NCBI GenBank assembly: GCA_006384855.1
Contig: VCJN01003253.1
Location: 1-64,000, forward strand
Length of the DNA: 64,000 bases
Reading direction: 5' to 3'
From: Tetraselmis striata
Lineage: Eukaryota; Chlorophyta; Chlorodendrophyceae; Chlorodendrales; Chlorodendraceae
How positions within the stretch are numbered: position 1 is the first letter of the stretch; every line of letters starts with the position of its first letter. The translations under genes and the position numbers were made by a program. Of the stretch, positions 1-11,290 are shown piece after piece. Under the pieces are notes generated by a model, which was not told the origin of the DNA, did not search any database, and saw nothing but the letters and a program-made list of their open reading frames with translations.

Positions 1-105
1 ATGGCCACAGGCGAGCCGTCCAGCGTGCCACGGAAGACGGTGCCAAAACCACCGCTGCCGAGCGGCTGGGGGGTGGTCCCAAGGGCGGCTTCCAGCTGCA
101 CCGCG
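1..105 (-). CDS. First kinase-domain exon of gene A (cut by window edge)
   Basis: After acceptor CATCAG (106-111) the minus strand reads ..LEAALGTTPQPLGSGGFGTVFRG.. and on to SPVA at the edge. GSGGFGTV is the ATP-binding glycine loop of the protein kinase fold, and the preceding helix with the PLGSGGFG arrangement is typical of receptor-like kinases. The invariant lysine would be the next residues, outside the window. Confidence 0.85.
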
Positions 106-3100
106 CTGATGTGGCGAAGGTTGGCGGCTTGGCGATGAGAGGCTGGAGGGAGAGGGGGGGAAGGGGAAGGGGCTGAGGGACTGGGGCTGATTCGCCTAGA
201 ACCGATGACAATGTACACAGTACCTGGCGCTACGATATCATGGAATATTATAACCGATAGGTGATTTGAAAAAGAACCCAAAATTACCGGAACGTCCTGA
301 TGGCCGATGCCGATACCAATGCCGCCTGCCATCGGACGTGGCCCAGCGGTGATGCAACATCTCCAGAGGTTATTATGAATTAGATTTTTTTTGGAGAGTA
401 GAGTAGAATTGAAACCCCACATGATAGGCTGGATGTTTGGCCGGCGGGTACATTAGCGTTTCAAACCCTGGGCCGAGGACCGTATTGCCTGCTTAGCCTC
501 ATTTGCAAAGTGGCGTTAAAGAAGCACACATGGTAGGGATGGGATGAGTGAAGATGAGGGGCAGGGGAGGGTGTGGGGGGGGGGGGGGGGGGAGGGGAGG
601 GGAGCACCGAGCGGAGGAAGGCGCACTGGGCGCCCGGAGCAATGGGCGGCTGAGCGAGGTGAAGCAGAAGGCATATTGGGCACCATGGTGCCAATATCAA
701 CAAGCTCGATGTCCTCGTCTCCAATTGCTGTGCTGTGTCTCGCCGGCAACTTGGCAGTGCTGCTTAGACCTCCCCCCTCAGGCCGGGGGGGGGGGGGGGG
801 GCGTTGGCTGCCTAGGAGTGGTCTGACTGAGATCTGGGCGGCTGCCAGTCCCAGGGTCCGCACCCGATTTGTCCTGATGCTTTGTCAGAGGGTTCATGCG
901 GGCCCCTTCTCAGCCAGCGATGTCTCAGGGTGAGCGCACCCGCGACGGCGGCCAGTAGTACGACAATCGCCATGGCGCCACCGACGACCGCATGGAGCAC
1001 TGGCGTTGGCAAGGCCTCCCGCGGTTGAGGTGGCGGTGGCTGGAGGGATGCGAGCGGTGCACGCGACCTGGTTGGAGGTGATACCGATGGTGGCTGGGGC
1101 GGCGGAGGCGGCCTGGGAGGTGGCAGCTCCTGTGACTGGGTTGGTGGGGGCGGTGGAGGCGGCCTGGTGGGAGGTGACAGTGGTGGTAGCCGGGGAGGTG
1201 GAGACGGCGGAGGCAGTGGCAGCGGCAATCTGGATTAAGGCATTGTCACCGTGGATCAGAGCGGCACTGAACACAACAAAGCTTGATGAGGGATGCTGCA
1301 GCAATGTAACGGACAATTATGCACTGCAATCATTATCTATATACTAGGCGGAGAGGCGGCCGAAAGTCGGCGCTTGCCTGGCTTTCTGCGCGGAGAGGAC
1401 GCGGGCGCCTCCATAGTAGCCGCCGTCAGATAGAAAGTTGTAGGAGACGTTCCTGCATGCAGCGGATCCATGCAGAAAATGCCATCAGGGCACCCAGCTT
1501 CTGTGCTGGTGGGCTGGTGGGTGTTGACATCACTGCAGAGATCACATGACGCTACATGCGCATCAGAGGCAGTCAATCCTCCCTCTATCTGGTTGGTCCA
1601 TGTTGACCCCCGCACCAATGAGGTGCAACTCTCCTCTGTAAAACAGCACAGGGTGTTGAGGGAGGAGCGAGGAAATAGGGGCAGGCAGGGGGGGGGGGAG
1701 GGGGGGGGACCCACAAGTACCGCAGCCCCGTCAGAGCGCTCAGCTGCGGGGGCACTATGCCGGTCAGCTGGTTGTTGAAGAGGTATCTACAAGTGAAGCA
1801 ACATCCGCATCGGAGGCAATCAATCTCCCCTTTGTTGGCTGGTCTTACCATGATGTATGCCCGCACCAGTAGAATTTAGCGCTCCGGGATCAATTGAGGA
1901 GGTTGAGGGAGCGGCAAGGAGGGGGGAGGGGGGGGGAGGGTGCTCACAGAGCCCTCATTCCTGGCAGCGCACTTAGCTGCGGTGGCAATGTGCCGGTCAG
2001 GTGGTTGCTGTAGAGGTAGCTGCGAGTACAGAACATGCGCATCAGAGGCAGTTGACCCCCCTTTGTTGGCTGGCCCTTCCATGGGTATGCCCACACCCAT
2101 ACAATGTCACCCTCAAGGCATGAGGTGCGAGTGTCCAAAACCCGCGAGCCAGCAGAACTACCGCCTTTGCGGGAGAGGCTGAGCCTGCAGAGTCACGGGC
2201 TGGCAATGATCTAATGAAATAGGGGGTTGAACGGGGGTAAGGGAGATGTATGGAGGGACCAGGGGGCGGAGGCACTCACAGAGTACTCAGCCCCGTCAGC
2301 GTGCTCAGCTGCGGTGGCACTGTGCTGGTCAGCTGATTTTCGCTGAGAGACCTGCGAGAACAGAACATGCGCATCAGAGGCAGTGAATTCCTGCGTTCGC
2401 TGCCGGGCCCTTCCGTGTGTACGCCCACACCAATGGAATGCAGCCATCCGGCAATAAGTGCCACAGTGAGTTGAAGGGGGGGCGGGGGGGGGGGGGGGGG
2501 GGCTCACAGGCGCTGCAGCCCCGTCAGCTCGCTCAGCTGCAGTGGCACTGTGCCTATGAGCTTATTGAAGCCAAGATCACTGCACTTGCAGCAGTATCCG
2601 CATCAAAGGCAGTCAATCTTCCCTCTATCTAGTTGGTCCATGTTGAATCCCGCACAAAAAGGAAGCAACCCACCGCTGTTGAGCAGCACGGGGGGGTTGA
2701 GGGAGGGGCAAGGGCATGAAGGGAGGGGGGGGAAACGCAGATGGGAGGGGGAAGAGGGAGATGGGCACTCACAGCTCCTCCAACCAGGTCAGCGCGCTCA
2801 GCTGCGGTGGCACTGTGCCGGTGAGCGCATTGGAGGCGAGGTAACTGCAATTACAGAAGCATCCGCATCAGACAGTCTATCCTGGCTGGCTCTTCTATGC
2901 TGATCTCCGCGCAAATGAAGTGCAGCCCACCATTATGCAGTGTCACAGGGAAGGTAAAGGAGAGGGCGGAGACATGGAGAACCGGGGGGGGGGGGGGGGG
3001 GGGAGCTCACAATTCCCGCAGCCCCGTCATACTCAGCTGGGCTGGCACAGTGCCGGTCAGCTGGTTGTCGTAGAGGCGACTGGCAGCACGGAAACGTCCG

Positions 3101-6100
3101 CATCAGACGCAGCCAACCCTCCCTATCTTGGCTGGCCCTTACCGTGTGTATGCCCACACCAATTGAATGCAGCCCTCCGAGGTCTTGTGGTCTCAGAGGG
3201 TGGAGGGAGGGGCAGAGAAATGCAGATAAGGGGACAGGAGGCGGATGGGCACTCACAAGTCCTCCAGCCCGGTCAGCGCGCTCAGCTGAGGTGGCACTGT
3301 GCCGGTCAGCTGGTTGCTGAAGAGCCGACTGTGAGTACAGCAACATCCGCATCAGAGGCAGTCAAACCTCTCTGTGTTGGCTGGCCCTTTAGGTGCAGGA
3401 CCACACCAATATAATATAGCACTAGAGGCTTAGTGCGGACCGGGGATTGAGGGCACAACGCACCCGCCAGTTTTTTTATGTAAAACCGCAGCGTTGGATG
3501 TTAAGGCATTACAGGTAGCATCATCACTGTAGTGGCGGGAGACTACCAGGAGCCCTTTCAGTTCAAACATCAACAAACATAAATGTACTGCTACCCTGGT
3601 TTTCATCGAGTGATGGCTGGTATTGGGTTCCAAATATGCGAAGCAGGTCCGCGTTTCCCTGTACTAATAGGCGCTCCCACAGCCGTCAGATCAAGGGGCA
3701 CTCAGATGTCATCATTTCTACTGGGCGCATATGGTGTTAGGGAGAGCAGAGCGGACGCATCCGGTCCGCGGTGCTTGTCGAATTGAGCAAAACAGCAGCG
3801 GGCCGGCCCGTCGGTCGTCCGGTCAGCTATCGATTCTGTACCATCCTCGTACCAGTAGCGCCATTAATATTTCGCATTCGCCACATTTTGGTCCCGCCAG
3901 GTGCGACATGGGAGGAGAGAGTGCATGAAGTATAAGGGGGGCGAACCGGGGGGGGGGGGGGGGGGGGGGGGGGCACTCACAAGTACCGCAGCCCCGTCAG
4001 CGCGCTCAGCTGCGGGGGCACTATGCCGGCCAGCTGGTTATTGAAGAGGGAACTGCAGTGAAGCAACATCCGCATCAGAGGCGGACAATTCCCCCTTTTT
4101 TGGCTGGTCATATGACGAGGGCACCAATAGAATTTAGCCCTCCGGGATCAATTAAGGAGGTTGAGGGAGCGGCAAGGAGGGGGGGGGGGGGGGGTGCACT
4201 CACAGAGCCCTCATCCCTGTCAGCGCGCTCAGCTGCGGTGGCACTGTGCCAGTCAGGCGGTTGCTGTAGAGGTAGCTGCGAGTGTAGCAACATCCGCATT
4301 AGAGGCAGTTGACCTCTCTTTCTTGGCTAGCTTCTCCGTGGCGTGTCAACACCATAAAATGCAGCCCTCTGGGATCTTATACCATAGGGGGTTGAAGGAT
4401 GGGCAAGGACATGAAGGGAGGCCGAAAAAATGAATGGGGCTGTGGAAGCACTCACAGAGTACTCAGCCCCGTCAGCGCGCTCAGCTGCGTTGGCAGTATG
4501 CCGCTCAGCGGGTTCTCGCTGAGAGAGCTGCAAATACAGAACATGAGCATCAAAGGCAGTCCACCTATGCATGGGGGGGGGGGGGGGGGGGAGAGATGTA
4601 TAAGGGGAAAGGGGGGTGGGGAGGGGAGGGGGACTCACATCCACTGCAGCCCTGTCAGCGCGCTAAGCTGCAGTGGCACTGTGCCGGTGAGCGCATTAAA
4701 GCCAAGATCGCTGCAAGTACAGCAGCATCCGCATCAGAGGCAGACTTCAATTGCTGGCGGGCTTATGTCGATCCCACGTACAAATGAAGTGCAGCCCACC
4801 ATTATGCAGTGTCACAGGGAAGTTGAAGAAGGGGGCGGGGAAATGGAGGAAGAGAATAGGGAGGGGAGGGGGGATAGTGTCCACTCACAGAGTTCCCAGT
4901 GCAGTCAGCGCGCTCAGCTGGGCTGGCACTGTACCGGTCAGCTGGTTGATGTAGAGGCGACTGGCAGCACGGAAACATCCGCATCAGACGCAGCCAACCC
5001 TCCCTATCTTGGCTGGCCCTTATCGCGTATAGTCCCACACCAATTGAATGCAGCCCTCCGAGGTCTTGTGGTCTCAGAGGGTGGAGGGAGGGGCAGAGAA
5101 ATGCAGGGAAGGGGACAGGAGGCGGATGGGCACTCACAAGTCCTTCAGCCCGGTCAGCGCGCTCAGCTGGGGTGGCACTGTGCCGGTCAGCTGGTTGCTG
5201 AAGAGCCGACTGTGAGTACAGCAACATCCGCATCAGAGGCAGTCAAACCTCTCTGTGTTGGCTGGCCCTTTATGTGCAGGACCACACCAATATAGTATGA
5301 AGTAACTTGACAGTTGAATAAGCGATGCGTCGATTTTTCAGAAAAATTTAAAAGAACGGGTTCTATATCACTGGCCTACAGTTCCATGAATTGCATTGCC
5401 AGCGCTTTGAAGTACCAGAGTTTTTTTTCCATTAATACCAGCAGCGAGTAGCGAGTACCAGTACCAGTACCAGCAGTTCTGGGGAACTGCCCTTTTTGTA
5501 ATTCACACCAGTACCAGCAGTACCAGCAGCAGTACCAGCAGCGAGTAGCGAGTACCAGTAACGATTACAGGTGTGAATTACAAAAAGGACAGTTCCCCAG
5601 AATTAGAAAATCAACACAGCAAGCCGCCTAAAAGCGGCCCGCATCCCGCATAAGGCGGGATGGATGAGTGATGCGCGCACGGTTCAGGGTCCGGGCCACG
5701 CGAGCAGGATCATGTGTGGGTGATCCTCGGACGTGCTGTGCAGCTTCAGCAACGGGATGGCAGGTACCCCTTCTATAGCTATAAAAATTTCGACCCCTGA
5801 AATGATTTCAGACCCCCCTTCGGAGGTCCTGAAGACATTTCTGGGGAGGGTGCTGAAAAGGCTCTTTTAGCAAACATGTCCGGAGGGGGGTCTGAAAAGA
5901 AAATTGCCTATTATACAGTCAACTCGCGGGGTCTGAAATCATTTCAGGGGTCGGAATTTTTTTAAACTATAGAAGGGATTACCAGCAGCGAGCGTTCGCA
6001 TTGCCAGCGCTTTGAAGTAGTCGCTACCAGAGTTTTTTTTTCCATTACCAGCAGCGAGTAGCGAGTACCAGTACCAGTACCTCCCAGCCGTGAGATCGTA

Positions 6101-8430
6101 ATCGGATGGCTGTGTAATTAAGGACCGTGGGCGGGTGGGCGGGTGGGTGGGCGGGTGGGTGGATTATAGTACTTAGTAGTACATGCCAGTAGATAAGCGC
6201 TTTAGTCATGCACCTATAGGCCCGATCCGCTGCACTATACGGGTACCCGTACGGCAATAAAGCTCACCGCCGAAAAATCGACGCTTCGCTGATTAACACT
6301 AGAGGTTTACTGCGGCACGGGGGTTGAGGGCACAGCGCACCCGCTAGATGTTTAATGTAAAACCGCAGCCTTGGATGTTAATGCGTTACGGGTAGCATCA
6401 TCATTGTAGTGGCAGGAGACTACCAGGATACCTTTCAGTTCAAACATCCACTAACCAAAATTGTACCGCTACCCTGGTTTTCATTGAGTGATGGCTGGTA
6501 TTGGGTTCCAAAAAAAGCGAACCGGATCCGCGTTTCCCTGTACTCATAGGCGCTGCCACAGCCGTCAGATCAAGGGGCACTCAGATGTCAACATTTATAG
6601 CGATTCAGGCCCCGCCAGGTGCGCTGTGGGAGGGGTGAGGAGATGATGTAAAAGGGGGAGGGGGGGCAATCACAGCTCCGTCAGCTCCGTCACCGCGCTC
6701 AGCTGGGGTGGCACTGTGCTGGTCAGGTGGTTGCTGTAGAGGTACCTGCGAGTACAGCAACATCCGCAACAGAGGCAGTCAATCCTCCCTTAGTTGCTGC
6801 ATGGCCTTTCCGTGGTGTATGCCCGCACCAACATAATGCCGCCCGCCGGATTCAAGTGATGGGGGTTTAGGGAGTGGCAAGGAGGTGAATGATGGGATGG
6901 TTGGTTGGGCGGGGGGGGGAGGGGGGGGGGGGGGGGGGGGGGGGGACTCACAGAGCCCTCAGACCCGTCAGCACGCTCAGCTGCGGTGGCAGTGTGCCGC
7001 TCAGCTGGTTTCTGCTGAGAGAGCTGCAAGTCCATTACATGCACATCAGAAGAATTCGACCCCATCTTCGTTGCCTGGATTCTTCCGTGTGTATGTCCAC
7101 ACCAATTGAATGCAGCTCCCTGGTATAGATTCCCACTAGGGATTGAAGGGGTGGATTTTGGGGGGGGGGGGGGGGGCACTCACAAAAAATCCAGACCCGT
7201 GACCACGCTCAGCTGCGGTGGCACTGTGCCGGTCAGCTGATCATCGTCAATCCAACTGCGGGTACAGCACCATGCGCATCAGAGGTAATTACCCATCCCT
7301 TTGTTGGCTGGCCCCTCCATGTGTATATTGGCACCCAAAACTGCAGCCCTCCGTTGCCAAAGGGCGCTGAGGGAGGGGTCGAGGGCATGGAGGGGGGATT
7401 TACAGTTTTGTGACTTGGCCAGCCGTGCTGCACTGAATGCCCGCCCAATCGCAATGGTTGTCAGCATAGGTCCAGGAGGCGATTCGGCTGTCCTCTGACA
7501 CGTTGCTCCCCTGAGCCTCCCGCAGCGCCCACAGCGCGTCCTTCTCTGCCATGTGCGGCGGCGCGTTAAATCGGATGCTGCCCACTCGGGGCGGCACCCT
7601 GGTTGGGCTACGCATGGCGAAATCGCTTGCCAAAGCATGAGAGGCACACCACACCCATGAACCTACCCAGCTGATGCTAGCATCGACGTCTGGTGAAACT
7701 GTTGGTGAAACCCCATCTGGTCTACAATATGCTGTCAAACTCACTCGAATCAGATCATGGTCCATGGAAACACCACGAGTTGAGTATGACCTGCTGCCAA
7801 CCGTTCTCTTAAAATATCATGTATGTTAAAAAAGCTCATAATGTGTGGGACCCAGCAAGCTGTATTATGGAAACACATGCTACAATTTGCGATTTACTCT
7901 CAGGCATAATCATGTAATCACAGGGCCTGGCCGGCCCCTCAGGTTGGGTGCGTGCGTTCAAAGGGGGAGTGGAGGCGGCCCTATCAGAGGGAGACCTTAC
8001 GTGGGGCTGGAGTGGTTTGAGGGCATCAGGGCATCCCAGTTGGGTTGACAGCTAAGCTCTTGGCCCTATCAGGTACGCGCAATACCTTACTGGATAGTAG
8101 CAACCTGATTTTACCTGCTGTACTTTGATGGTGACTGGCGTGGGTAATTCAAAAAATAATAGTGTCCCATACTGTTATTCATGTTACCGTTGTTCCGGCC
8201 TTCCGGGCCCTATATATACTCCCGCCGAGTGACGACATAGTATCGCTGCGAGTGTCATTATCAGCTGCTGCCAAAATTTGTGCAAAAAAAAGCACAGGTC
8301 AGGGTAGTTGCACGACGTGGAGTGACGTCGAGGAGCTTACCCGTTTGGCACGCCACTGGCACGAAGTGGCATATTGCGGGAAGCAGGAGCGCCAGCAGGA
8401 GGAACTCGTTCAGTCGTGGCGCGGCCTTGA
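1..8430 (-). CDS. LRR receptor-like protein kinase, gene A (partial at left edge)
   Basis: Membrane receptor kinase: an extracellular LRR domain would bind a ligand and signal through a cytoplasmic kinase. In transcription order the sequence shows a hydrophobic leader exon, a plant-type LRR N-terminal cap exon, sixteen exons that each encode one LRR, a C-terminal ectodomain exon, a Pro-rich stalk with one transmembrane helix, a juxtamembrane exon and a kinase exon with the glycine loop GSGGFGTV at the window edge. Every LRR exon joins its neighbours in phase 2, and fifteen of sixteen are exactly 72 nt. The kinase catalytic loop lies outside the window. One weak point is the exon after the last LRR (about 1,337-1,532): its in-phase frame differs from the frame best conserved in gene B and stops at 1,337, so it is either spliced further or damaged. 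Family assignment is secure; functionality is not. Confidence 0.8.
106..639. other. Intron between juxtamembrane and kinase exons of gene A
   Basis: No convincing coding on either strand. It contains a poly-G tract (579-590) close to the presumed 5' splice side and a short A/T-rich stretch at 375-410. Confidence 0.5.
640..759 (-). CDS. Juxtamembrane exon of gene A (approximate)
   Basis: Acceptor AAGCAG at 760. The frame reads STAKLPARHSTAIGDEDIEL.., a polar acidic segment suited to the region between membrane and kinase. A degraded homologous segment exists in gene B at 60,400-60,520. The 3' boundary is not resolved; the frame runs on into low-complexity sequence beside the poly-G at 579-590. 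Confidence 0.45.
864..1229 (-). CDS. Pro-rich stalk and transmembrane exon of gene A
   Basis: After an acceptor ATCCAG at 1,230 the minus strand encodes a proline-rich stalk (repeats of PPSPPP and PPPPP) and then one hydrophobic helix, VLHAVVGGAMAIVVLLAAVA, followed by the basic stop-transfer RHRWLRR. This is the usual topology of a single-pass receptor kinase with a wall-interacting stalk. The 3' boundary at 864 is inferred from a shared GTGCGG donor candidate in genes A and B. The stalk is collinear with the one at 60,900-61,230. Confidence 0.7.
1337..1532 (-). CDS. C-terminal ectodomain exon of gene A (frame uncertain)
   Basis: Follows the last LRR exon; acceptor ..CTCTGCAG at 1,533. In the phase dictated upstream it reads 65 codons rich in Pro, Arg and Ser to a stop at 1,337. 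A second frame carries SYNFLSDGGYYG, very close to SYNFLSSGGYYG in gene B (around 61,420), and there it is the in-phase frame. Both frames are about equally conserved, so a small indel in one gene or an extra splice is likely. Confidence 0.45.
3415..3925. repeat. Intronic repeat, copy 1 (gene A)
   Basis: Lies in the intron between the LRR exons at 3,981 and 3,257. It is about 80-85% similar by eye to 6,298-6,655: both start with CACTAGAGG, carry ATGTAAAACCGCAGC and GTAGCATCATCA, and end near CCGCCAGGTGCG. A minus-strand reading of 67 residues here has no recognisable homology. Confidence 0.7.
5304..6297 (+). mobile_element. Inverted-repeat element A, copy 1 (inside gene A intron)
   Basis: Starts AACTTGACAGTTGAA and ends in the complement of GCGTCGATTTTTC, which is also present just inside the left end (5,328-5,342), so the ends form short inverted repeats. 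It contains dense ACCAGTACCAGCAGCGAGTA-type repeats and AATTACAAAAAGG blocks in both orientations. Copies occur at 36,133-36,648 and, reversed, at 47,497-48,135. No transposase is encoded. A second palindromic element sits inside this copy. Confidence 0.7.
5766..5984. mobile_element. Palindromic MITE-like insertion within element A
   Basis: About 50-bp inverted arms: CCCTTCTATAG..GACCCCTGAAATGATTTCAG on the left and its near-complement on the right (5,928-5,984). Internal sequence is GGAGG-rich and non-coding. The stretch from about 5,640 is absent from the other copies of element A, which supports insertion here. No clear target duplication was found. Confidence 0.6.
6298..6655. repeat. Intronic repeat, copy 2 (gene A)
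   Basis: Second copy of the 3,415-3,925 sequence, shorter by an internal deletion, directly next to inverted-repeat element A (5,304-6,297). It lies in the intron between LRR exons 6,674 and 5,138. Confidence 0.7.
7404..7584 (-). CDS. LRR N-terminal cap exon of gene A
   Basis: This 181-nt exon encodes the capping domain before the LRRs: an acidic helix (MAEKDALWALREAQ) and the paired-cysteine motif CDWAGIQC, matching the plant LRR cap signature C-x-W-x-G-[IV]-x-C. The donor overlaps the last codon (ACT|GTAAAT) and leaves phase 2, which every LRR exon then keeps. The acceptor is inferred from conservation with gene B, where the exon at 63,373-63,553 has the same length and phase. Confidence 0.8.
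7585..8340. other. First intron of gene A
   Basis: Sequence between the leader and cap exons. Its 3' part (7,600-7,930) is collinear with 63,560-63,920 of gene B, including a conserved CATGGTCCATGGAAACA block. No separate gene is supported. Confidence 0.5.
8341..8430 (-). CDS. Putative signal-peptide exon of gene A
   Basis: A minus-strand segment encodes a hydrophobic stretch (residues ..FLLLALLLPAICHF..) followed by small residues ending VACQT, which looks like a secretory signal peptide and cleavage region. It ends at a consensus donor, GTAAGC, at 8,335-8,340, in phase 1. That phase matches the AG acceptor before the cap exon at 7,584, giving a Thr-Val junction. No ATG lies close upstream in this frame, so a further 5' exon or an undetected start is needed; the upper coordinate is approximate. 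The matching exon of gene B would lie beyond the right edge. Confidence 0.5.
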
Positions 8431-9250
8431 ACCCTGCCACTCTGAGGCGGAGGCGGCGGGGCGGGTGCGACTGCCCGTTGCTGGAGTCACTGGCCGCGAA
8501 GAAGTCGCCCTCGCGGGGTACTCGCCAGGAAAGGCGGGCCGCGGGCGCGGCCCTCGCCACTGGCGTCGTTGACGAGAGACTATGCCTACGCCGCCAGTAA
8601 GTATTAACCCGTGCATGTATTTCGTGTACAGACCCTACTGTATCCTCGTTGCTGGGCCGCCCCTGATAAGCGGCAGCGATGCCACGGCGGCGCGGCTCTG
8701 GAGACTGAGCTTGCTGGGCGCAGGTGACGACGATATCACGTGCGGGGTCGCCCATCCCGGCCGGCACAGTCGCGAGTCGTGCAGCACCTTCACAGCGAAA
8801 CGACGAGAGAAGCGGCAGCGTGCATGTGACAGCAGGCCCGGGTAGCTTTTCAGCCACTTTCCGCTAGGACGAGTACTACTAAATCCTTCTCCCTATATCC
8901 CCTAATGGAGGACAGGCCGAGAGATGGGGCTTGTCAGCTTCCGTATGACTCTAGAGTACGCCGTACCGGCATGCGCGTAGGACTTGTGTACCGTATGTGT
9001 ATGTGCTGTACGTAGCGATCCCTTCGACTTCATACCCATCTTCAGCATCACCAGCATCCGATCAGCATGCGCTGGCACTGCAACGCGCGAGCAGGATCCA
9101 TCAGCGATGCATTTGGCCACACAGGGTACTACAGGCGTCAAAAGTGATGAACGGATGGGCCTTGCAGGCTGCACGCCACATTTCGCCAAACTGATTGCCG
9201 CCCTGCGAGCATATATCCTAATCTTCCCTCGAGCAGCTAGCCGCCCCTAG
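8431..9250. other. 5' flank of gene A, no gene supported
   Basis: A minus-strand open frame covers 8,261-8,857, but only its 3' end (the leader) looks coding. Short CCCTATATATACTC at 8,207-8,223. Nothing recognisable at 8,860-9,250. Confidence 0.4.
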
Positions 9251-9261
9251 TAGTCGCACAA

Positions 9262-9297
9262 TGGGTTAAGCGTTGGGTTAAGCGTTGGGTTAAGCGT
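9262..9297. repeat. 12-bp tandem repeat, three units
   Basis: Three consecutive units of TTGGGTTAAGCG (the first begins AT) immediately precede the LINE-like remnant. Confidence 0.9.
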
Positions 9298-9303
9298 CAC
9301 CAT

Positions 9304-11290
9304 TTGCAAACGACAGGCGCGTATTGTCAGGTTGGCTCTTCGTCCCCGTTACGCGCCCTTCCTTATGGGCATTTGTTGCATGGTGTTGCAGCCTCCTCGT
9401 CTGGAATCAAGGTGCTTGGTGCCCCTGTGGGCTCGGCCACTGTCGCCCGGGAACTGTTGTGGACAAATTTGTCGAAAAGTTTCACCAATTCGGCTCCCGG
9501 CTTTTCGGTTTGGCCGACCACTTCCACTCCCACACTGCTACTCGTTTGCTGCAAGTTTGCGGCCGGAGTTTCGGCCACCACCTCCGCTCCACGCCTCGAG
9601 ACTTGGGTCGCTCTGAGGGGTTTGGCGACACTATTACGTCCTTCCTTGAAGATGCAGACGCCGCCGCGTTTTCAACGCTCGCCGGCATTTGGGGTGTTAG
9701 CCCCGACCTCCTGGCTACGTACGCCCTCCATGCGCACGCAGCTGTCCCTCCCGGTCCAATTTGGGGGCCTCGGCATCGGCGATAATGTGGTTATCGCAAA
9801 TGCCTCCCACATCGCCGCTGCCGCCCTTGAGGTTGGCCAAGCTGTGACTTTCCTCCGTGCTCAACATGCCACCCTGAGCAACGCCGGTGCGTTCCTTTCC
9901 GACCCGCCATGCGTATCCAGCCCTCTTAGCCTCTACCTTGTTGGGGCGTCGTCGATTCACCATGCTTTGGCCATCCCAACGTTCGAGCCCGATGCCGGCG
10001 CCAACGTGTCGGCGCCGATGTGGACTGTCGAGCTTCGCGCTGCTCATACCCGTGTCGTTGACGAGTGTGGAGACGCGGTGCTTGAGGATCTAGCGGGGCC
10101 GTTGGCCTCTGCCCTAAAGTTGCCACCCTCCAAGCGCACTCACGTTGCCCGTGCCGGCTGCTCGGCCGATGGGCTGAGCCGGCGTCTATAATGCGCTCGG
10201 CGGCCGACCTCCAAGCTATCCCGCATCACTCGGACTTCCCCTTGCACTCCATGCGGAAAGTCCAAGAAACCCTGAGCCACCGCATTCACACGGTCCGCTT
10301 CGCAAAGCTCGTTGCGCGTATGCCTACAAGCGGCCCTGACAATAACCGCTTCCGGGGCCGCGCTGCGACAGCGTTCCTGGTGACTGATCCTGCAAGTGAG
10401 GGACGCCTTGGTGGAGTCCGTGAGCGTTCCCCTGAGTACTACGATTCCATGTTCCGCGTTGCCGCTTGCCGCCCATTTGGCCTTCCGGCGGCTCATGTCC
10501 TCTCCCTTGGCGAGCCCTGCCCTTGTGCTTTTTGCTCCTTCTCGGTACAAGGCATGCTACTGGCCCGTTTTGAGGAAGTTGGCGTGGAATTCACTCCTTC
10601 AGCTTGGGTGGTCGCGTACGCTGATCACGTGGCACGTTGCTCTGGGGGCGACTCCAATCACGCCGCACACGAGTGGGCGGCACATGGCCTTTCCGACGTT
10701 TGCCAGGCACGAAGTGAAGTCCGCCCTGGGCGTGGGTGTCCAGATCCTCACGAATCCGTCGGTGCTTGTTTCTCTTCCGAAGGGCAGCAACGGCCGGCCG
10801 GCCGATATTGGGCTTTTTGGGTATGGTGGTATCCGCGGGAACACGGTTGTTGTCGATACGACCATTGCCCCTATCCTCGGCGTGCCAAGCTCGGATCCAA
10901 CGACTGCAATGCGGGCTGCAGAGCGCCACAAAATCCAGAAGTATGATGAGGGTGTCCGAAACGCCGCCGACATGCTTCGTTCTGTTCCTTTCGCCGTTTC
11001 AGAGTTCGTCTCGCTGGCCCCGCACCCTGAGGCCTTCTTGATTGGTGGAGCTCGCGAAAGCTAGCCACACACACACTGGCCATAAAATCGGCCAGCTCTT
11101 GTCTGCGTGGCGCTGCCGTTTATCCTTGCTCATCAACATAGCACATGCAGACAACGTTCTTGGCGGGGTCGCGGCCGTGCGCGCGGCACGTGATGGTGCT
11201 CATGCGCCTACGTCGCGTCGCTCGTCAGCATGTGTTGCTATGACCCGGGTCATTGGGTGCAAGCGTCCTCGCCGCGGCTGATGGCCTACC
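9304..11290 (+). pseudogene. LINE-like (non-LTR) retrotransposon 3' remnant
   Basis: Plus-strand frames at 9,304-10,191, 10,191-10,550 and 10,550-11,064 resemble the C-terminal part of a non-LTR polyprotein. Seen are GIKVLGAPVGS, the block LPVQFGGLGIGDN (about 9,745-9,785) typical after the reverse transcriptase thumb, and a late RPADIGLF..VVVDTTIAPILG segment with AAERHKIQKYDE. The frame changes at least twice and stops interrupt it. The catalytic YxDD part of the RT is missing, so the copy is 5'-truncated, as usual for LINE insertions. The assignment rests on these short motifs; the clade cannot be named. Confidence 0.55.

Larger units (their letters stand above)
1715..7255 (-). repeat. Tandem array of 16 single-LRR exons
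   Basis: Exons on the plus-strand scale: 7184-7255, 6952-7023, 6674-6745, 5138-5209, 4889-4960, 4639-4710, 4456-4527, 4204-4275, 3981-4052, 3257-3328, 3011-3079, 2773-2844, 2508-2579, 2280-2351, 1948-2019, 1715-1786. All are 72 nt except 3011-3079, which has lost one codon (69 nt). Each encodes one 24-residue LRR of the form L-x-L-x-x-N-x-L-T-G-T-V-P-P-Q-L-S-A-L-T-G-L. Most introns start GTGAGTG followed by a run of 10-40 C on the sense strand and end with a conserved tail, CTGATGCGGATG..TACT(C/T)GCAG. Introns and exons have clearly been duplicated together. Confidence 0.9.

Noticed and set aside
461-826. Gly- and Pro-rich ORFs around poly-G tracts near 590 and 790
   Set aside because: Created by homopolymers; only the juxtamembrane segment on the minus strand is conserved in gene B.
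812-1316. Gene A stalk read as a free Pro-rich cell-wall protein
   Set aside because: It is followed by a membrane helix and lies in phase order between LRR and kinase exons.
8431-8857. 198-codon minus-strand ORF as a separate gene
   Set aside because: Only its 3' end (leader) is conserved in logic with gene A; the rest has no motif and no ATG start.
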